Numbered from the stretch's first letter, positions 1 to 9,134 are shown. The stretch: 64,000 nucleotides of DNA from Planotetraspora sp. A-T 1434 (GCF_025420585.1 NZ_JAOEGB010000019.1:97873-161872), one strand, 5' to 3'. The notes: generated by a model from the letters alone, not told the origin. Program-made: numbers and translations.

Positions 1-534
1 GCCCGTGAGGCGGGCGGCGCCGCCATTGCTCGTGATGTGCCTGACCAGGTCGGCGTCGAACATCGCGAGCAGCGTGTGCCCCAGGAACTCGGCGTCGAGA
101 TCGGGACGGGCCGCCGCCAGCAAGGCCGTCACGTGGCCGTGCCAGAGCAGGTAGATCGGGTCGGCGTACTTGTCCTCGGCACAGGCCCGCTCGTGGGCCG
201 CGAACAGCGCCACGTTGCGGGTCGCGAGATCGGCCAGCGCGTCGAGGAAGGCGAGCAGCCGCTCCTCCGGCGGCGCGCCCGGCCCGAGCGGCGGAGGGCC
301 CGAGGTGATGGCCTCGCGCAGCAGCACCGCGCGCTCCTCCAGCAGCGCCCGCATGAGGCCGGTGCGGTTGCCGAAGCGGCGGAAGATCGTCCCCTTGCCC
401 ACCCCGGCCTCGGCCGCGACCTTGTCGAGCGACACGTGGTCGAACCCGTGCTCGTCCAGGAGACGCTCGGTCACCCGCAGGATCGCCCGGCGGTTGCGGG
501 TCGCGTCGGCACGTTCGGCACGATGCTCGCTCAA
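1..534 (-). CDS. TetR/AcrR family transcriptional regulator, C-terminus cut by window edge
   Basis: About 178 codons are visible and the reading frame is still open at base 1, so the C-terminus is missing. The N-terminal part is a typical TetR helix-turn-helix: VSLDKVAAEAGVGKGTIFRRF, followed by a helical ligand-binding domain. The best start is a TTG at 532-534, giving LSEHRAERADATRNRRAIL; no in-frame ATG or GTG sits close by. It diverges from the oxidoreductase gene at 635, and the 100 bp between them carry two copies of the same palindrome, so it very likely represses itself and that enzyme. The inducer cannot be read from the sequence. Confidence 0.9.
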   Translation of the reverse strand, partial: MSEHRAERADATRNRRAILRVTERLLDEHGFDHVSLDKVAAEAGVGKGTIFRRFGNRTGLMRALLEERAVLLREAITSGPPPLGPGAPPEERLLAFLDALADLATRNVALFAAHERACAEDKYADPIYLLWHGHVTALLAAARPDLDAEFLGHTLLAMFDADLVRHITSNGGAARLTG

Positions 535-555
535 ATGAATCCATCCGTAGACAAT

Positions 556-570
556 CGGACCGCCAGTCCG
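556..570. promoter_or_regulatory. Candidate TetR operator, copy 1
   Basis: CGGACCGCCAGTCCG is an inverted repeat (CGGAC/GTCCG arms) in the divergent promoter region. It matches the second copy at 593-607 at 13 of 15 positions. Binding by the adjacent TetR protein is inferred from position and symmetry. Confidence 0.6.
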
Positions 571-592
571 TATCGTACTCGACATCCGGAGG

Positions 593-607
593 CGGACCGT
601 CGGTCCG
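593..607. promoter_or_regulatory. Candidate TetR operator, copy 2
   Basis: CGGACCGTCGGTCCG is a perfect inverted repeat; the arms extend to GCGGACC/GGTCCGC at 592-608. It lies 27 bases before the start codon of the oxidoreductase. The shared consensus with copy 1 is CGGACCGYCRGTCCG, centre to centre 37 bp apart, close to 3.5 helical turns. Confidence 0.65.
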
Positions 608-634
608 CTTAGCACAGAGACGAGGAGCATATAG

Positions 635-1543
635 ATGGGTGTCGGGGCATTGGTGGTCAACTCGGACGCCTCGGGAATGCGGATGGGCGAGATTCCCGAT
701 CCGGTGCCGCAGCCGAACGAGGCGCTGGTGGACGTGCGGCATGTGTCGATCAACCACGGTGACCTGCGCGTCGACGTGCGCCCGCCGGGGACCGTCCTCG
801 GCTGCGACGCCTCGGGCGTGGTGGCGCGGGCCGCGGCCGACGGCAGCGGGCCGGCCGCGGGAACGCGGGTCGTGGCCTTCTCCGTGGGCGCCTGGGCGCG
901 ACGGATCGCGGTCGGCACGAACGAACTGGCCGAGGTGCCCGCGTCGATCGACCTGGCCCACGCCGCGGCCTTGCCGCTGGCGGGCATCACCGCCCTCCGC
1001 ACGCTGCGCGCCGCCGGACCGATCCTCGGCCGGAGGGTGCTCGTCACGGGCGCCTCCGGAGGTGTCGGCCGCATGGCCGTACAGCTCGCCGCGCACGGCG
1101 GCGCCCACGTGATCGCCTCTGTCGGTACGGCGGAGCGCGGCGAGGGCCTGGCCGCGCTCGGCGCCCACGAGGTGGTGGTCGGTCTCGACGGCATAGACCG
1201 GCCGGTCGACCTGATCCTGGACAACGTGGGCGGGCCCCAGCTCGTCGCCGCCTGGGGCCTCCTCGCTCCCGGAGGCAACGTGCAGAGCATCGGGTGGGTG
1301 TCCGGAGAGCCCGCCGTCTTCCCGCCGTACTCGACCTTCTCCCTCGGCGCCGCTAGGACGCTGAGCTCGTTCGGCGACGCCTCCGACGTCGGGCCCGACC
1401 TCGCCACTCTGGTCGATCTGGTGGCTACTGGCGCCCTCGTCATCGAGGTCGGCTGGCGGGGCCCCTGGGACAGGGTGGACGAGGCCGCCGACGCACTCGC
1501 CGGCCGCCGCCTGGCCGGCAAGGCCGTGCTGGACGTGTACTGA
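635..1543 (+). CDS. NADPH-dependent MDR-family oxidoreductase (quinone reductase-like)
   Basis: The 302-residue protein has the two-part fold of medium-chain dehydrogenases: an N-terminal GroES-like half (residues about 1-110, with VLGCDASGVV) and a Rossmann half with the cofactor loop VTGASGGVGRMAVQL near residues 137-151. The catalytic and structural zinc ligands of alcohol dehydrogenases are not seen, which puts it with the quinone oxidoreductase/zeta-crystallin branch. Such enzymes reduce quinones or enones with NADPH in the cytosol. The start ATG follows an AGGAG-like site (GACGAGGAGC). It is divergent from the TetR gene and probably controlled by it; a role in response to an electrophile or drug is an inference. 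The real substrate is unknown. Confidence 0.85.
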   Translation: MGVGALVVNSDASGMRMGEIPDPVPQPNEALVDVRHVSINHGDLRVDVRPPGTVLGCDASGVVARAAADGSGPAAGTRVVAFSVGAWARRIAVGTNELAEVPASIDLAHAAALPLAGITALRTLRAAGPILGRRVLVTGASGGVGRMAVQLAAHGGAHVIASVGTAERGEGLAALGAHEVVVGLDGIDRPVDLILDNVGGPQLVAAWGLLAPGGNVQSIGWVSGEPAVFPPYSTFSLGAARTLSSFGDASDVGPDLATLVDLVATGALVIEVGWRGPWDRVDEAADALAGRRLAGKAVLDVY

Positions 1544-1661
1544 CCGCGGCGTCGCCGTACTCCCTTGGGCGTACGCGACGTGTCGCTGAGCGGCGGACGA
1601 CACCCCGAGCGTCCTGGGACACGATCACCACTGTGCATCCACAGGAAAGGGAGTAACGCCC

Positions 1662-2090
1662 ATGCGCAGGGTCTACGCCGCTCTCGCCGGCCTTCTGCTG
1701 CTGTCGGTCGTCGTGCAGTTCTACTTCGCGGCGGTCGGCGCGTTCGAAAAGCCGCAGGTGGACGGCTCGTTCGCACTGCACAGCGTGACCGGCACGCTCG
1801 TCATCCCGGTCCTCTCGCTGCTGGCCACCGTGGCGGCGGCGCTGTCCCGGGCGCCAGGCCGCCAGATCGCGCTCACGATCCTGCCGCTGGGCCTGGTGAT
1901 CGTGCAGATGCTCATCATCGCCCTCGGTGAGGCACTGGACGACAGCACCGGCAACACCACCCCGGCGTCGCTCGCCATCCTCGGCCTGCACGCGGTCAAC
2001 GGCCTGGCCATCATGGGCGTCTCCGGGTTCGTGTTCCGTGGAGCCCGCCTGCTCGCGACGACGACCGGTGCATCGCCGCATGGCGACTGA
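1662..2090 (+). CDS. DUF6220-type four-helix membrane protein
   Basis: This 142-residue protein has four predicted membrane helices (about residues 5-27, 43-62, 70-90 and 106-128) and a short polar tail. Residues such as the FEKPQVDGSFALHS stretch after helix 1 resemble the DUF6220 family as I remember it; no function is established. The start ATG follows AAAGGGAGTAACGCCC. Its last 11 bases overlap the start of the multicopper oxidase, so the two are translationally coupled and probably act in the same membrane process. Confidence 0.75.
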   Translation: MRRVYAALAGLLLLSVVVQFYFAAVGAFEKPQVDGSFALHSVTGTLVIPVLSLLATVAAALSRAPGRQIALTILPLGLVIVQMLIIALGEALDDSTGNTTPASLAILGLHAVNGLAIMGVSGFVFRGARLLATTTGASPHGD

Positions 2091-4029
2091 CCAGCTCATG
2101 GCGCTCGACCTGCTCGCCGCCGTGGTGACCACGGCGGCATGGCTGGGGGCCGGCGTCGCGGCGGCCTACCGGCGCCCGAGACTCGCGCTTTCGCTGTTCG
2201 CCGCCGCGGTGCCGGCGTCACTGGCCCGTGCGGCGAGCGTGTTCGCGCTCTCCCGCGCCGGATGGTGGTTCGCGCAGGAGAAGGTCACGGTCGCCCTGCC
2301 GCTGCTTCTCGTCACCGGGCTGGTCGCGACCGTGCTGACAGGGCCACGCCTGGCCCTGGCCGCCTGCCGTCCCGGCGGCGCCGCGGACTCGCCCGCCGTC
2401 GTGGTGCCGTTGCTGAGCACGGGCTACGCGGCGGCGGCCGGGCTGGTGGTCACGTTCGTATTCGGCTATCCGGCGACGTGGAGCACGGCCCTCATCACGG
2501 TGGCGCTTGTCGCGACCGCCGTCCTCGTGACCTGGCGACCCGGGTCCGTGTGGCGGCGAGCGGCCACAGCAGCCATCCTCGTCATCGGCCTCGCCGGCGC
2601 CGCCCTGGCATTCCTCCCCGCCGAAGCCACCGACACAGGCGGCGGCATGGGACACCCTGGGGAGCCCGGAATGCGGGGTGGGCCGGTTGCGTTGACCTCG
2701 CTACGCGGGCCGGCCGCACCGGCTCCGGGCGGCACCGTCCGCCGATACACGCTGACCGCCCGCACCGCCACCGTCACCCTGTCGTCCGGGCAGCGGGTCG
2801 CGGCGTGGACCTTCAACGGCCAGGTGCCGGGCCCTCCCATCACGGCCGCCGTGGGCGATCTCGTCGAGGTACGGCTGCGCAATGCCGACATCGAGCCGGG
2901 CGTGACGTTGCACTGGCACGGTTACGACGTGCCCTCCGGGGAGGACGGCGTGCCCGGCCTGACCCAGGAGGCCGTCCTCCCCGGGCAGGAGTTCGTCTAC
3001 CGCTTCCTGGCCAACCGGACCGGCACGTACTGGTACCACACCCATGAGGTCTCCGACCGCGGGGTCAGGATGGGTCTGTACGGCACGCTCGTGGTCGGGC
3101 CGCGAACGATGGGCGTGGACGTCACCGTTCCGGTGCACACTTTCGCTGGGCGGCTCGTGTTCGGCGACCACGACCAGCCGATCGGCGTACGCGTGGCGCC
3201 GGGCACGCCCGTGCGGCTACGTCTCATCAACACCGACAACACGCCACATCGGTTCACCCTCGGCGGCACGCCGTACAAGCTGGTGTCCGTGGACGGCACC
3301 GACCTCAACGGGCCAGGCGAGCTCGGCCGCGTGGGGCTGCGCCTTCCCGCGGGCGGCCGCTACGACCTCGCGTTCACCATGCCCTCGGCGCCCTCGGCGC
3401 CCTCGGCGCCCTCCGGTCCCGTCGCCGTGCTGAAGGCCGACGACCGGACCCCAGCCGTACGCCTCGCCCCCACCGGGGAGAGCGCCTCCGCCGCACCGAG
3501 CGTGGCGCGCTCGGACGAAGACACCTCGGGCTGGCCTGAGCTGGACCTCACGCGGTACGGCACGGCGGTCACGTCCGGCAGCGCCATGCCGTTCACCGCT
3601 GCGAGCCGTTTCGACCGGCGGTTCACCCTCGTGCTCGACCGGGGTCTCGCGCTGGTCAGCGGACGGCCGATGTACGCGCACACGGTCAACGGCCGGGCGT
3701 TCCCGTCCATCCCCATGCAGATGGTCTCGGCTGGAGACCTGGTCCGGATGACCGTCGTGAACCGCGGGCGTGAGACCCACCCCTGGCATCTGCACGGCCA
3801 TCGCGTGCTGGTGCTGGCCCGTGACGGCCGCGCTCCGACCGGCAGCCCGCTCTGGCTGGACACCTTCGACGTACGGCCCGGCGAGGTGTGGGAGGTGGCG
3901 TTCCGCGCGGCCAACCCCGGCCTATGGATGAACCACTGCCACAACCTCGGCCACGCCGACCAGGGCATGGCACTCCACCTGGCCTACGAGGGCGTCACCA
4001 CCCCCTTCCACGGCGCCCACGGCGGCTGA
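2080..4029 (+). CDS. Membrane-anchored multicopper oxidase
   Basis: The protein is 649 residues from the ATG at 2080, which overlaps the upstream stop. Residues about 1-185 form roughly five or six membrane helices; a Met/Gly/His-containing linker follows (GGGMGHPGEPGMRGG), then three cupredoxin domains. All four copper motifs are intact: HWHG (from residue 278), YWYHTHE (from 317), HPWHLHGH (from 567) and HCHNLGHADQGM (H619, C620, H621, axial-type M630). It should therefore hold one T1 and one T2/T3 copper site and oxidise a metal ion or phenolic compound outside the membrane while reducing oxygen to water. Most bacterial laccases have a Tat signal instead of a multi-pass anchor. A three-fold 9-bp repeat encoding SAPSAPSAPS (about 3384-3413) lies in a linker. 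A start at 2098 is possible. Confidence 0.85.
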   Translation: MATDQLMALDLLAAVVTTAAWLGAGVAAAYRRPRLALSLFAAAVPASLARAASVFALSRAGWWFAQEKVTVALPLLLVTGLVATVLTGPRLALAACRPGGAADSPAVVVPLLSTGYAAAAGLVVTFVFGYPATWSTALITVALVATAVLVTWRPGSVWRRAATAAILVIGLAGAALAFLPAEATDTGGGMGHPGEPGMRGGPVALTSLRGPAAPAPGGTVRRYTLTARTATVTLSSGQRVAAWTFNGQVPGPPITAAVGDLVEVRLRNADIEPGVTLHWHGYDVPSGEDGVPGLTQEAVLPGQEFVYRFLANRTGTYWYHTHEVSDRGVRMGLYGTLVVGPRTMGVDVTVPVHTFAGRLVFGDHDQPIGVRVAPGTPVRLRLINTDNTPHRFTLGGTPYKLVSVDGTDLNGPGELGRVGLRLPAGGRYDLAFTMPSAPSAPSAPSGPVAVLKADDRTPAVRLAPTGESASAAPSVARSDEDTSGWPELDLTRYGTAVTSGSAMPFTAASRFDRRFTLVLDRGLALVSGRPMYAHTVNGRAFPSIPMQMVSAGDLVRMTVVNRGRETHPWHLHGHRVLVLARDGRAPTGSPLWLDTFDVRPGEVWEVAFRAANPGLWMNHCHNLGHADQGMALHLAYEGVTTPFHGAHGG

Positions 4030-4222
4030 GAGCCACCTGGCCCGCGATTTCCCCGGTCCGGAATTTCCGCCAAGAACGCACTTCATACGCCCGGCGACAG
4101 GTAAAGAAAAATAGCGCTGCCGTAATACTGTGTTGAACGGATAGTAACTGGATAACAACTCCCGGTGAGCATCGTGGGCCCTTATGGCCCGGACCAAGCG
4201 ATGCGCACCGAAGGGAGACATC

Positions 4223-4942
4223 GTGACAATCGCCAAGCGGGTCGTCCCCGTGCTGGCTGCCTGCGCCGCCGCGGGGTGGCTCATGGCAGCCGCCGCCCCG
4301 GCTCAGGCCGCCGCACAGGCCACGAACCGAGCCACCACTCAGACCGCCGCCCCAGCCACGGCCGCGGCCGCCGCCCATACACCCACCACGTTCGCCCCCA
4401 CCGCTCTTCTAGGGAAGGCGGCCCATGTGACGGGGGCGGTCCGGGTCGTCCCCCGCCCGATGCCCAGGGAGGGCCGGCCGACGCTGGCGTGCACCTACCG
4501 GCTCCACCGCGTGCGCTCCTCCAGCTTCCTCAACGTGCGGAAGGGTCCGGGGCTGCGGTTCCGCCCGGTCGGCAAGCTGAGCGTGGCCGACGGCCGCTTC
4601 GCGGGATCCTGCGGGGCGCACCACGGCTGGGTCGCGGTCAAGTCCGCCAAGGGCGAGCCGGGCTGGGCCTCGGCCGGCTTCCTGCGCAGGTTCCGGGCCT
4701 CTCACCCCGTGGTGCGCCCCGCCCTTGCCTGCTCCTACCGGGTCACCAACCTGCGGACGGGCGGCCTCCTCAACGTCCGCAAGGGTCCGGGGCTGCGGTT
4801 CCGCCCGGTCGGCACTCTCAAGGCAGCCGACGGCCGCTTCGCCGGATCCTGCGGGGCGCACCACGGCTGGGTCGCGGTCAAGTCCGCCAAGGGCAAGCCG
4901 GGCTGGGCCTCCGGCCACTACCTGGCGAAACAGGCCGGATAG
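4223..4942 (+). CDS. Secreted protein with two bacterial SH3 repeats
   Basis: From the GTG at 4223 (preceded by AAGGGAGACATC) the product is 239 residues. Residues about 1-32 are a signal peptide (positive start, hydrophobic core, APAQA before cleavage). An Ala/Thr-rich linker follows, then two SH3_3-like modules of about 70 residues, each with LNVRKGPGLRFRPVG, a conserved FAGSCGAHHGWVAVK and PGWAS. Bacterial SH3 modules usually bind cell wall or ligands, and no catalytic domain is present, so this is probably a wall-associated binding protein. The Cys pattern of the two modules may form disulfides. The two modules are nearly identical in DNA as well as protein. Confidence 0.85.
   Translation: MTIAKRVVPVLAACAAAGWLMAAAAPAQAAAQATNRATTQTAAPATAAAAAHTPTTFAPTALLGKAAHVTGAVRVVPRPMPREGRPTLACTYRLHRVRSSSFLNVRKGPGLRFRPVGKLSVADGRFAGSCGAHHGWVAVKSAKGEPGWASAGFLRRFRASHPVVRPALACSYRVTNLRTGGLLNVRKGPGLRFRPVGTLKAADGRFAGSCGAHHGWVAVKSAKGKPGWASGHYLAKQAG
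4528..4911 (+). repeat. Two nearly identical SH3-coding segments, 240 bp apart
   Basis: The segment at about 4528-4671 is repeated at about 4768-4911 with only scattered differences, mainly in AAGCTGAGCGTGG versus ACTCTCAAGGCAG. The period is exactly 240 bp (80 codons), so the frame is kept. The low divergence suggests a recent duplication or ongoing gene conversion. Confidence 0.85.
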
Positions 4943-4956
4943 CACCCCCCGCCGAC

Positions 4957-4998
4957 GTTCCCCGCTCCCGGCCATCCCGCCAGCCGGGGGCGGGGAAC
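4957..4998. terminator. Strong hairpin between convergent SH3 and sodC genes
   Basis: GTTCCCCGCTCCCGGC (4957-4972) pairs with GCCGGGGGCGGGGAAC (4983-4998): 16 pairs including one G-T, with a 10-base loop. There is no long T run, as is common in high-GC actinomycetes. It lies between the SH3 stop (4942) and the sodC stop (5016) and can serve both strands. Confidence 0.8.
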
Positions 4999-5015
4999 AC
5001 TCCTCGAACGAACGG

Positions 5016-5606
5016 CTACTCGCCGCTGATAACGCCACAGGCGATGCGGCTGCCGGAGTCACCCGCCTTGAGGGTCTCGGCGTCGGGACCGGCCTTGCCC
5101 TCATGGCTGTAGCGCTCGGGGATGTTTGCGTTGTTGTCCGGCTTCGAGTGGATGATGACCGAGGTTCCCGCGTCCCCGACGAGCCCACTCACCCGGAAGC
5201 GGTCGGTCACGTAGGTGGCCCCTGCCGTGCCGTCCTTGTTCACCAGGAGGTTGGGCAGGTCACCCGTGTGCTCGGGATGAGGCCCGGCGCCCAGGTGCGG
5301 TCCCGAGCTGAAGAAGGGGCTCCCGGTGGCCGGGTCGGTCGATCCGGCCTCGCAGGTCCCCTTGCTGTGGACGTGGAACCCGTGGAATCCGGGTGGCAGG
5401 CCCTCCGCTCTGACGGTCACCGTGGACTTGCCGTTCTCGGCGTCCTCGATGTGGAGCGTGCCGACTTCGCGACCTTCGGCGTCCTTGATGACAGCGTCGG
5501 CCTTGGCGTCCGGCGGTGACGGCGGCGTGTCGGCGATGGCGGCCCCGGGCACGGCGGCTGCCGTTCCGAGTGCGACGACCAGGGCCAGAGATGTCGTGCC
5601 GAGCAT
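5016..5606 (-). CDS. sodC: Secreted Cu/Zn superoxide dismutase
   Basis: The 196-residue protein begins with a signal peptide (about residues 1-26, ending AAIADT) without a lipobox. The metal site is complete: HGFHVHSKG gives two copper histidines, GPHLGAGPHPEHTGDLP gives the bridging and zinc histidines and the zinc aspartate, and VIIHSKPDN gives the last copper histidine. Two cysteines (in KGTCEAG and RIACGV) can form the family disulfide. It converts superoxide to hydrogen peroxide and oxygen outside the membrane. It is convergent with the SH3 gene and shares its terminator. Confidence 0.95.
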   Translation of the reverse strand: MLGTTSLALVVALGTAAAVPGAAIADTPPSPPDAKADAVIKDAEGREVGTLHIEDAENGKSTVTVRAEGLPPGFHGFHVHSKGTCEAGSTDPATGSPFFSSGPHLGAGPHPEHTGDLPNLLVNKDGTAGATYVTDRFRVSGLVGDAGTSVIIHSKPDNNANIPERYSHEGKAGPDAETLKAGDSGSRIACGVISGE

Positions 5607-5715
5607 GAGAATCTCCCCGTGGACAAGATCCGCTGGCGTCTACGGCCAGCGTAAGCACGAGGCGCCCACGCGTAGGGCCAAGGCGGCGTCAAGTCTGGGC
5701 GTCCCCCATGCCGGG

Positions 5716-6540
5716 CTATCCCAGGTCGGGGTGAGGGACGTACCGGTCCAGCCGTACGAGAGCGTCGTCGCTGGTCATAAAGGTGTCCATGTCGGTGATG
5801 CGCCAGCCCGCCGCGAGAAGCGCGGGCAGGAGCGGATGCGCTCCCGGCACCGCCATGCGGACGACGTCCACGTCCGAATGCGCGGCGCAGGCTCCGAGGA
5901 CCGCCGCGGCGCAGTCCGATGGAGTTACGCCGCCTGCCGGCCCCACCACCAGTTCGCCGCCGGCCACCCGGGCGAACGCGTACCCGTCTCCGACGACTCC
6001 CCAGGTCACGCCGGGCAGTCCCGCATACCAGGCGAGAGTGGCGGAGCGGTCGCCACCGGAGACCTCCGCGTCCAGTTCCCCGGCCAGGCGGGCGTCGGCG
6101 CGCTCCACCGGCTGGCCGTACGCCAGAGGTCTGTCCAGCGACCGCGGCGAGCCGGTCAGGTAGAGCAGGGGGCATCTCGGCCGCATGCCGTGCCTCACGT
6201 AGAGGGCCATCGCCCTCGGGTCGGCCGACGCGAAGGTGACGAGGGGCGCCCCGTGCGGCAGCAGCGCGTCGAGGAGCATCCGGCCGATGCCGGACGACTG
6301 GTGCTCCGGCAGGACGAACAGGTCTCCAAGGTGGGTCACCGGTCCGCGGCGCAGGGTTCCGCCGTAACCGACGATCCCCGCACGCCCGTCGGAGCCCACG
6401 AGCAGGTCGCCGAACGTCCGCTCCGCGTCCAGGAAGTCGGGCGTGCCCGGCCACTTGCCCAGGAGGTCGAAATGCGACGCGACGGCGCGTACGGCCGGCA
6501 TGTCCGCGTCCACGGCGGCACGCGTTATCGGATCAGGCAC
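5716..6540 (-). CDS. GNAT-family N-acetyltransferase
   Basis: The 274-residue protein has an N-terminal GNAT domain (about residues 5-140): THLGDLFVLPEHQSSGIGRMLLDALL contains the acetyl-CoA-binding Q/RxxGxG/A loop as QSSGIG, and ADPRAMALYVRHGMRP is the following alpha4 motif. Residues about 150-270 look like a second, degenerate acetyltransferase-like half, a common two-domain arrangement. It would transfer an acetyl group from acetyl-CoA to an unknown amine. It lies 27 bp after the transporter gene on the same strand and may be cotranscribed with it. Confidence 0.8.
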   Translation of the reverse strand: MPDPITRAAVDADMPAVRAVASHFDLLGKWPGTPDFLDAERTFGDLLVGSDGRAGIVGYGGTLRRGPVTHLGDLFVLPEHQSSGIGRMLLDALLPHGAPLVTFASADPRAMALYVRHGMRPRCPLLYLTGSPRSLDRPLAYGQPVERADARLAGELDAEVSGGDRSATLAWYAGLPGVTWGVVGDGYAFARVAGGELVVGPAGGVTPSDCAAAVLGACAAHSDVDVVRMAVPGAHPLLPALLAAGWRITDMDTFMTSDDALVRLDRYVPHPDLG

Positions 6541-6567
6541 GACGATCTCCTGGGCACGGGCGTTTCC

Positions 6568-8481
6568 TCATCCCACGTGGACATGCGGGCGGCGCTCGCG
6601 GTCGGGCTCGGCCTGCCGCAAAACCTCGCGGGTCATCGCGGGCACGTCACCCCCGCCGAAGAGGAGGTAGCGCAGCATGGCGACGATGGGGTTGCCCTCG
6701 GTCCAGTGGAAGTAGATGTGCGGCACCCTACCGGTGCGGTCGCGGAGGTAGAGCAGCAGAGCGGCGAGCGCGTTCGGGATCGTCGAGCTCTCGATCCGGA
6801 AGATGCGGTGGCCATACCGCTCCTCGCCCTCGACGCGGAGCTCGGTCTCGAACTCCGAGGCGTCGGGCACGGTCACCTCGACGAACATGAGCGGCTCGGA
6901 TGTCCGCAGCCGGTGGGTCAACCACATCTCGCGCAGCTTGTGGTTGTACTCGGCCTGGTCGCGGGCCTCGGGTTCGTTGGCGATGAGGTGGATCTCCCCG
7001 GCGGCCTCGTTGATGAACTCCTCTGCCAGGTGATCCAGATGGACATCGGTGACCCGCAGCTCGGTCGATCTGGTCGCGCGGGAGATCAGCGAGGTCCCGA
7101 CGATGGCCACGATGAAGAAGGAAGCGATCTTCACACCCTCGGGCCGCTCGATGACGTTGGCGACGAGGGTGTAGGCGAGCACCGCGGAGATCGTGACGAA
7201 CGCGGCCATCAGCCTCCGCCGCCCGCGCCGGTGAGCCGAGATGGTCACCGCGACGGCCGCCGACAGGATGAGCACGAGCACGCCGGTGGCGTACGCCCCG
7301 CCCTGCGCCTGCACGCTCGCCCGGAAGATGATCGTGATGGCGAAGGCGATCACAGTGAAGACCAGCACCAGAGGCCGTACGGCCCGCGTCCAGTCGGGGG
7401 CCATGCCGTACCGGGGAAGGTAGCGCGGGACCAGATTAAGCAGCCCCGCCATCGCCGAGGCCCCGGCGAACCAGAGGATCGTGATCGTGCTGACGTCGTA
7501 CAGCGTGCCGAACCAGTTACCCACGTAGCCGTGGGCGAGGTAGGCCAGGGCCCGGCCGTTGGCCTTGCCGCCCTCCTGGAACTCCTTCTCCGGGATCAGC
7601 ACGGCCGTCACGAAGCTGCTGAAGATGAGGAAGACGCTCATGATGGCGGCCGCGGTGGTCAGCAACCGCTTCGCACCCCTGATTCTCTCCTCCAGATCGC
7701 CCTTCACCAGCGGCATCACCGCCACGCCCGTCTCGAACCCGGACAGGCCGAGCGCGAGCTTGGGCATGACGAGCAGCGAGAAGCCGACCATGGCCAGCGG
7801 TCCATCGTGCCGCGCCAGCAGGGCATGCTCCCAGCCGGACAGCACGGCGGGGTGCTCCAGAACATGCGCCAGCGCCGTCGCGACCACGACCGCGTTGAGC
7901 ACGAGATAGACCGTCACCAGCAGTACGGCGATGCCGATCGCCTCGCTGAAGCCCATGAGGAACACCACCCCGAGCAAGCCGAGGAGCACCAGCGTCACGC
8001 CTATCTGGTGCCCCTGGAGCCAGCCCGGGGCGAAGGGGTTCTCCAGGGCGTGGGCCGTCGCGTCGGCGGCCGACAGGGTCATCGTGATGACGAAGTCCGT
8101 GGCCGCGAACCCGAGCAGGACCAGCACGAACAGCTTCCCCCACCAATGCGGCGCGAGCCGTTCGAGCATCGCGATGGAGCCCTGCCCGTGCGGGCTCTCG
8201 ACGGCCACCCGCCGATAGACGGGCAGCGCGCCGAACAGGGTCAGCATGACGAGGAACAGCGTGGCGACCGGCGACAGGGCGCCCGCCGCGAGCGCGGCGA
8301 TGCCCGGCTGGTACCCGAGCGTGGAGAAGTAGTCGACGCCCGTGAGGCACATGACCTGCCACCACGGGTGCTGCCTGTGCGGGGCCTCCGGCCCATAGGG
8401 GCTCTGCGCCTTCCGATCCGCGTGCTGGAGCCCCTCCAGAAGCCAGGAGCGCACCCCATCCCCGGCCCCCACACCTCGCAC
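6568..8481 (-). CDS. APC-superfamily transporter with cytosolic C-terminal domain
   Basis: The 637-residue protein has about 12 membrane helices between residues about 45 and 470, opening with [20 protein letters not shown], equivalent to the unwound first helix of APC carriers, and a soluble C-terminal region of about 150 residues. Substrate cannot be read with confidence. Databases usually call such proteins amino acid permeases, but the large cytosolic tail recalls the KimA/KUP potassium importers, which is an alternative I cannot exclude. The start used is the GTG at 8481; no clear ribosome site distinguishes it from nearby in-frame starts, because the N-terminal 40 residues are poorly conserved in such proteins. 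Confidence 0.75.
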   Translation of the reverse strand: MRGVGAGDGVRSWLLEGLQHADRKAQSPYGPEAPHRQHPWWQVMCLTGVDYFSTLGYQPGIAALAAGALSPVATLFLVMLTLFGALPVYRRVAVESPHGQGSIAMLERLAPHWWGKLFVLVLLGFAATDFVITMTLSAADATAHALENPFAPGWLQGHQIGVTLVLLGLLGVVFLMGFSEAIGIAVLLVTVYLVLNAVVVATALAHVLEHPAVLSGWEHALLARHDGPLAMVGFSLLVMPKLALGLSGFETGVAVMPLVKGDLEERIRGAKRLLTTAAAIMSVFLIFSSFVTAVLIPEKEFQEGGKANGRALAYLAHGYVGNWFGTLYDVSTITILWFAGASAMAGLLNLVPRYLPRYGMAPDWTRAVRPLVLVFTVIAFAITIIFRASVQAQGGAYATGVLVLILSAAVAVTISAHRRGRRRLMAAFVTISAVLAYTLVANVIERPEGVKIASFFIVAIVGTSLISRATRSTELRVTDVHLDHLAEEFINEAAGEIHLIANEPEARDQAEYNHKLREMWLTHRLRTSEPLMFVEVTVPDASEFETELRVEGEERYGHRIFRIESSTIPNALAALLLYLRDRTGRVPHIYFHWTEGNPIVAMLRYLLFGGGDVPAMTREVLRQAEPDRERRPHVHVG

Positions 8482-8555
8482 CCTACGAGTTGCCCCCGGC
8501 CCGGATCGTCAAGGACACGTATGCGGTTGACCAGAGCCCGCTGCCTGCGGTTCCG

Positions 8556-9134
8556 CTAGCTCACCGCCGCAGGGCGCTTGCTGTACGCGTGCTTGACCAG
8601 CGCGATCAGCACTTCCTTGCCCGAATCCCGCTTGCGCGCGTCGCAGAGCAGCACGGGGACGTCCGGGCCGAGGTTGAGCGCGAGCTTCACCTCGTCGAGC
8701 TGGAACATCGGAGCGCCCTCGAAGCAGTTGACCGCCACGATGAACGGCGTGCCGCGCCGCTCGAAGTAGTCGACCGAGGGGAAACAGTCGGCCAGCCGCC
8801 GCGTGTCGGCGAGCACGACCGCGCCGAGCGCGCCTCGCGCGAGCTCGTCCCACACGAACCAGAACCGCTCCTGCCCCGGCGTGCCGAACAGATACAACAT
8901 GAAGTCGTCGCCGATGCTGATGCGGCCGAAGTCCATCGCCACCGTGGTGGTGGACTTCGCCTCCACGCCGGACAGGTCGTCGACGCCGACGCTGCGGTCG
9001 GTGAGCGTCTCCTCCGTCCGCAGGGGCCTGATCTCGGAGACCGCCCCCACCATGGTGGTCTTGCCCACGCCGAAGCCGCCGGCGATCAGAAGCTTGATCG
9101 CTTTTGGCATCTTCGGGGTCGGCGTCTTCGGCAT
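8556..9134 (-). CDS. cvnD: Conservon GTPase-like ATP/GTP-binding protein CvnD
   Basis: The 192-residue protein has a Ras-like G domain: P-loop GGFGVGKTT near residues 18-26, a switch region with TTTVAMDFGRI, G3-type FGTPGQERF, and VAVNCFEG in the NKxD position. This matches CvnD of the four-gene conservons of actinomycetes, which work with CvnA-C as a membrane-associated signalling complex resembling eukaryotic G-protein systems. ATG at 9134 lies one base after the cvnC stop; the longer GTG start at 9155 would run into cvnC and is less likely. It is the last gene of the operon. Confidence 0.9.
   Translation of the reverse strand: MPKTPTPKMPKAIKLLIAGGFGVGKTTMVGAVSEIRPLRTEETLTDRSVGVDDLSGVEAKSTTTVAMDFGRISIGDDFMLYLFGTPGQERFWFVWDELARGALGAVVLADTRRLADCFPSVDYFERRGTPFIVAVNCFEGAPMFQLDEVKLALNLGPDVPVLLCDARKRDSGKEVLIALVKHAYSKRPAAVS

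Noticed and set aside
3384..3413. Three 9-bp repeats in the multicopper oxidase gene
   Set aside because: A simple in-frame linker repeat (Ser-Ala-Pro); noted in the gene entry only.
5326..8559. 1077-residue plus-strand open frame across three minus-strand genes
   Set aside because: It covers sodC, the acetyltransferase and the transporter in antisense; composition is rich in Arg, His, Asp and Gln with no domain.
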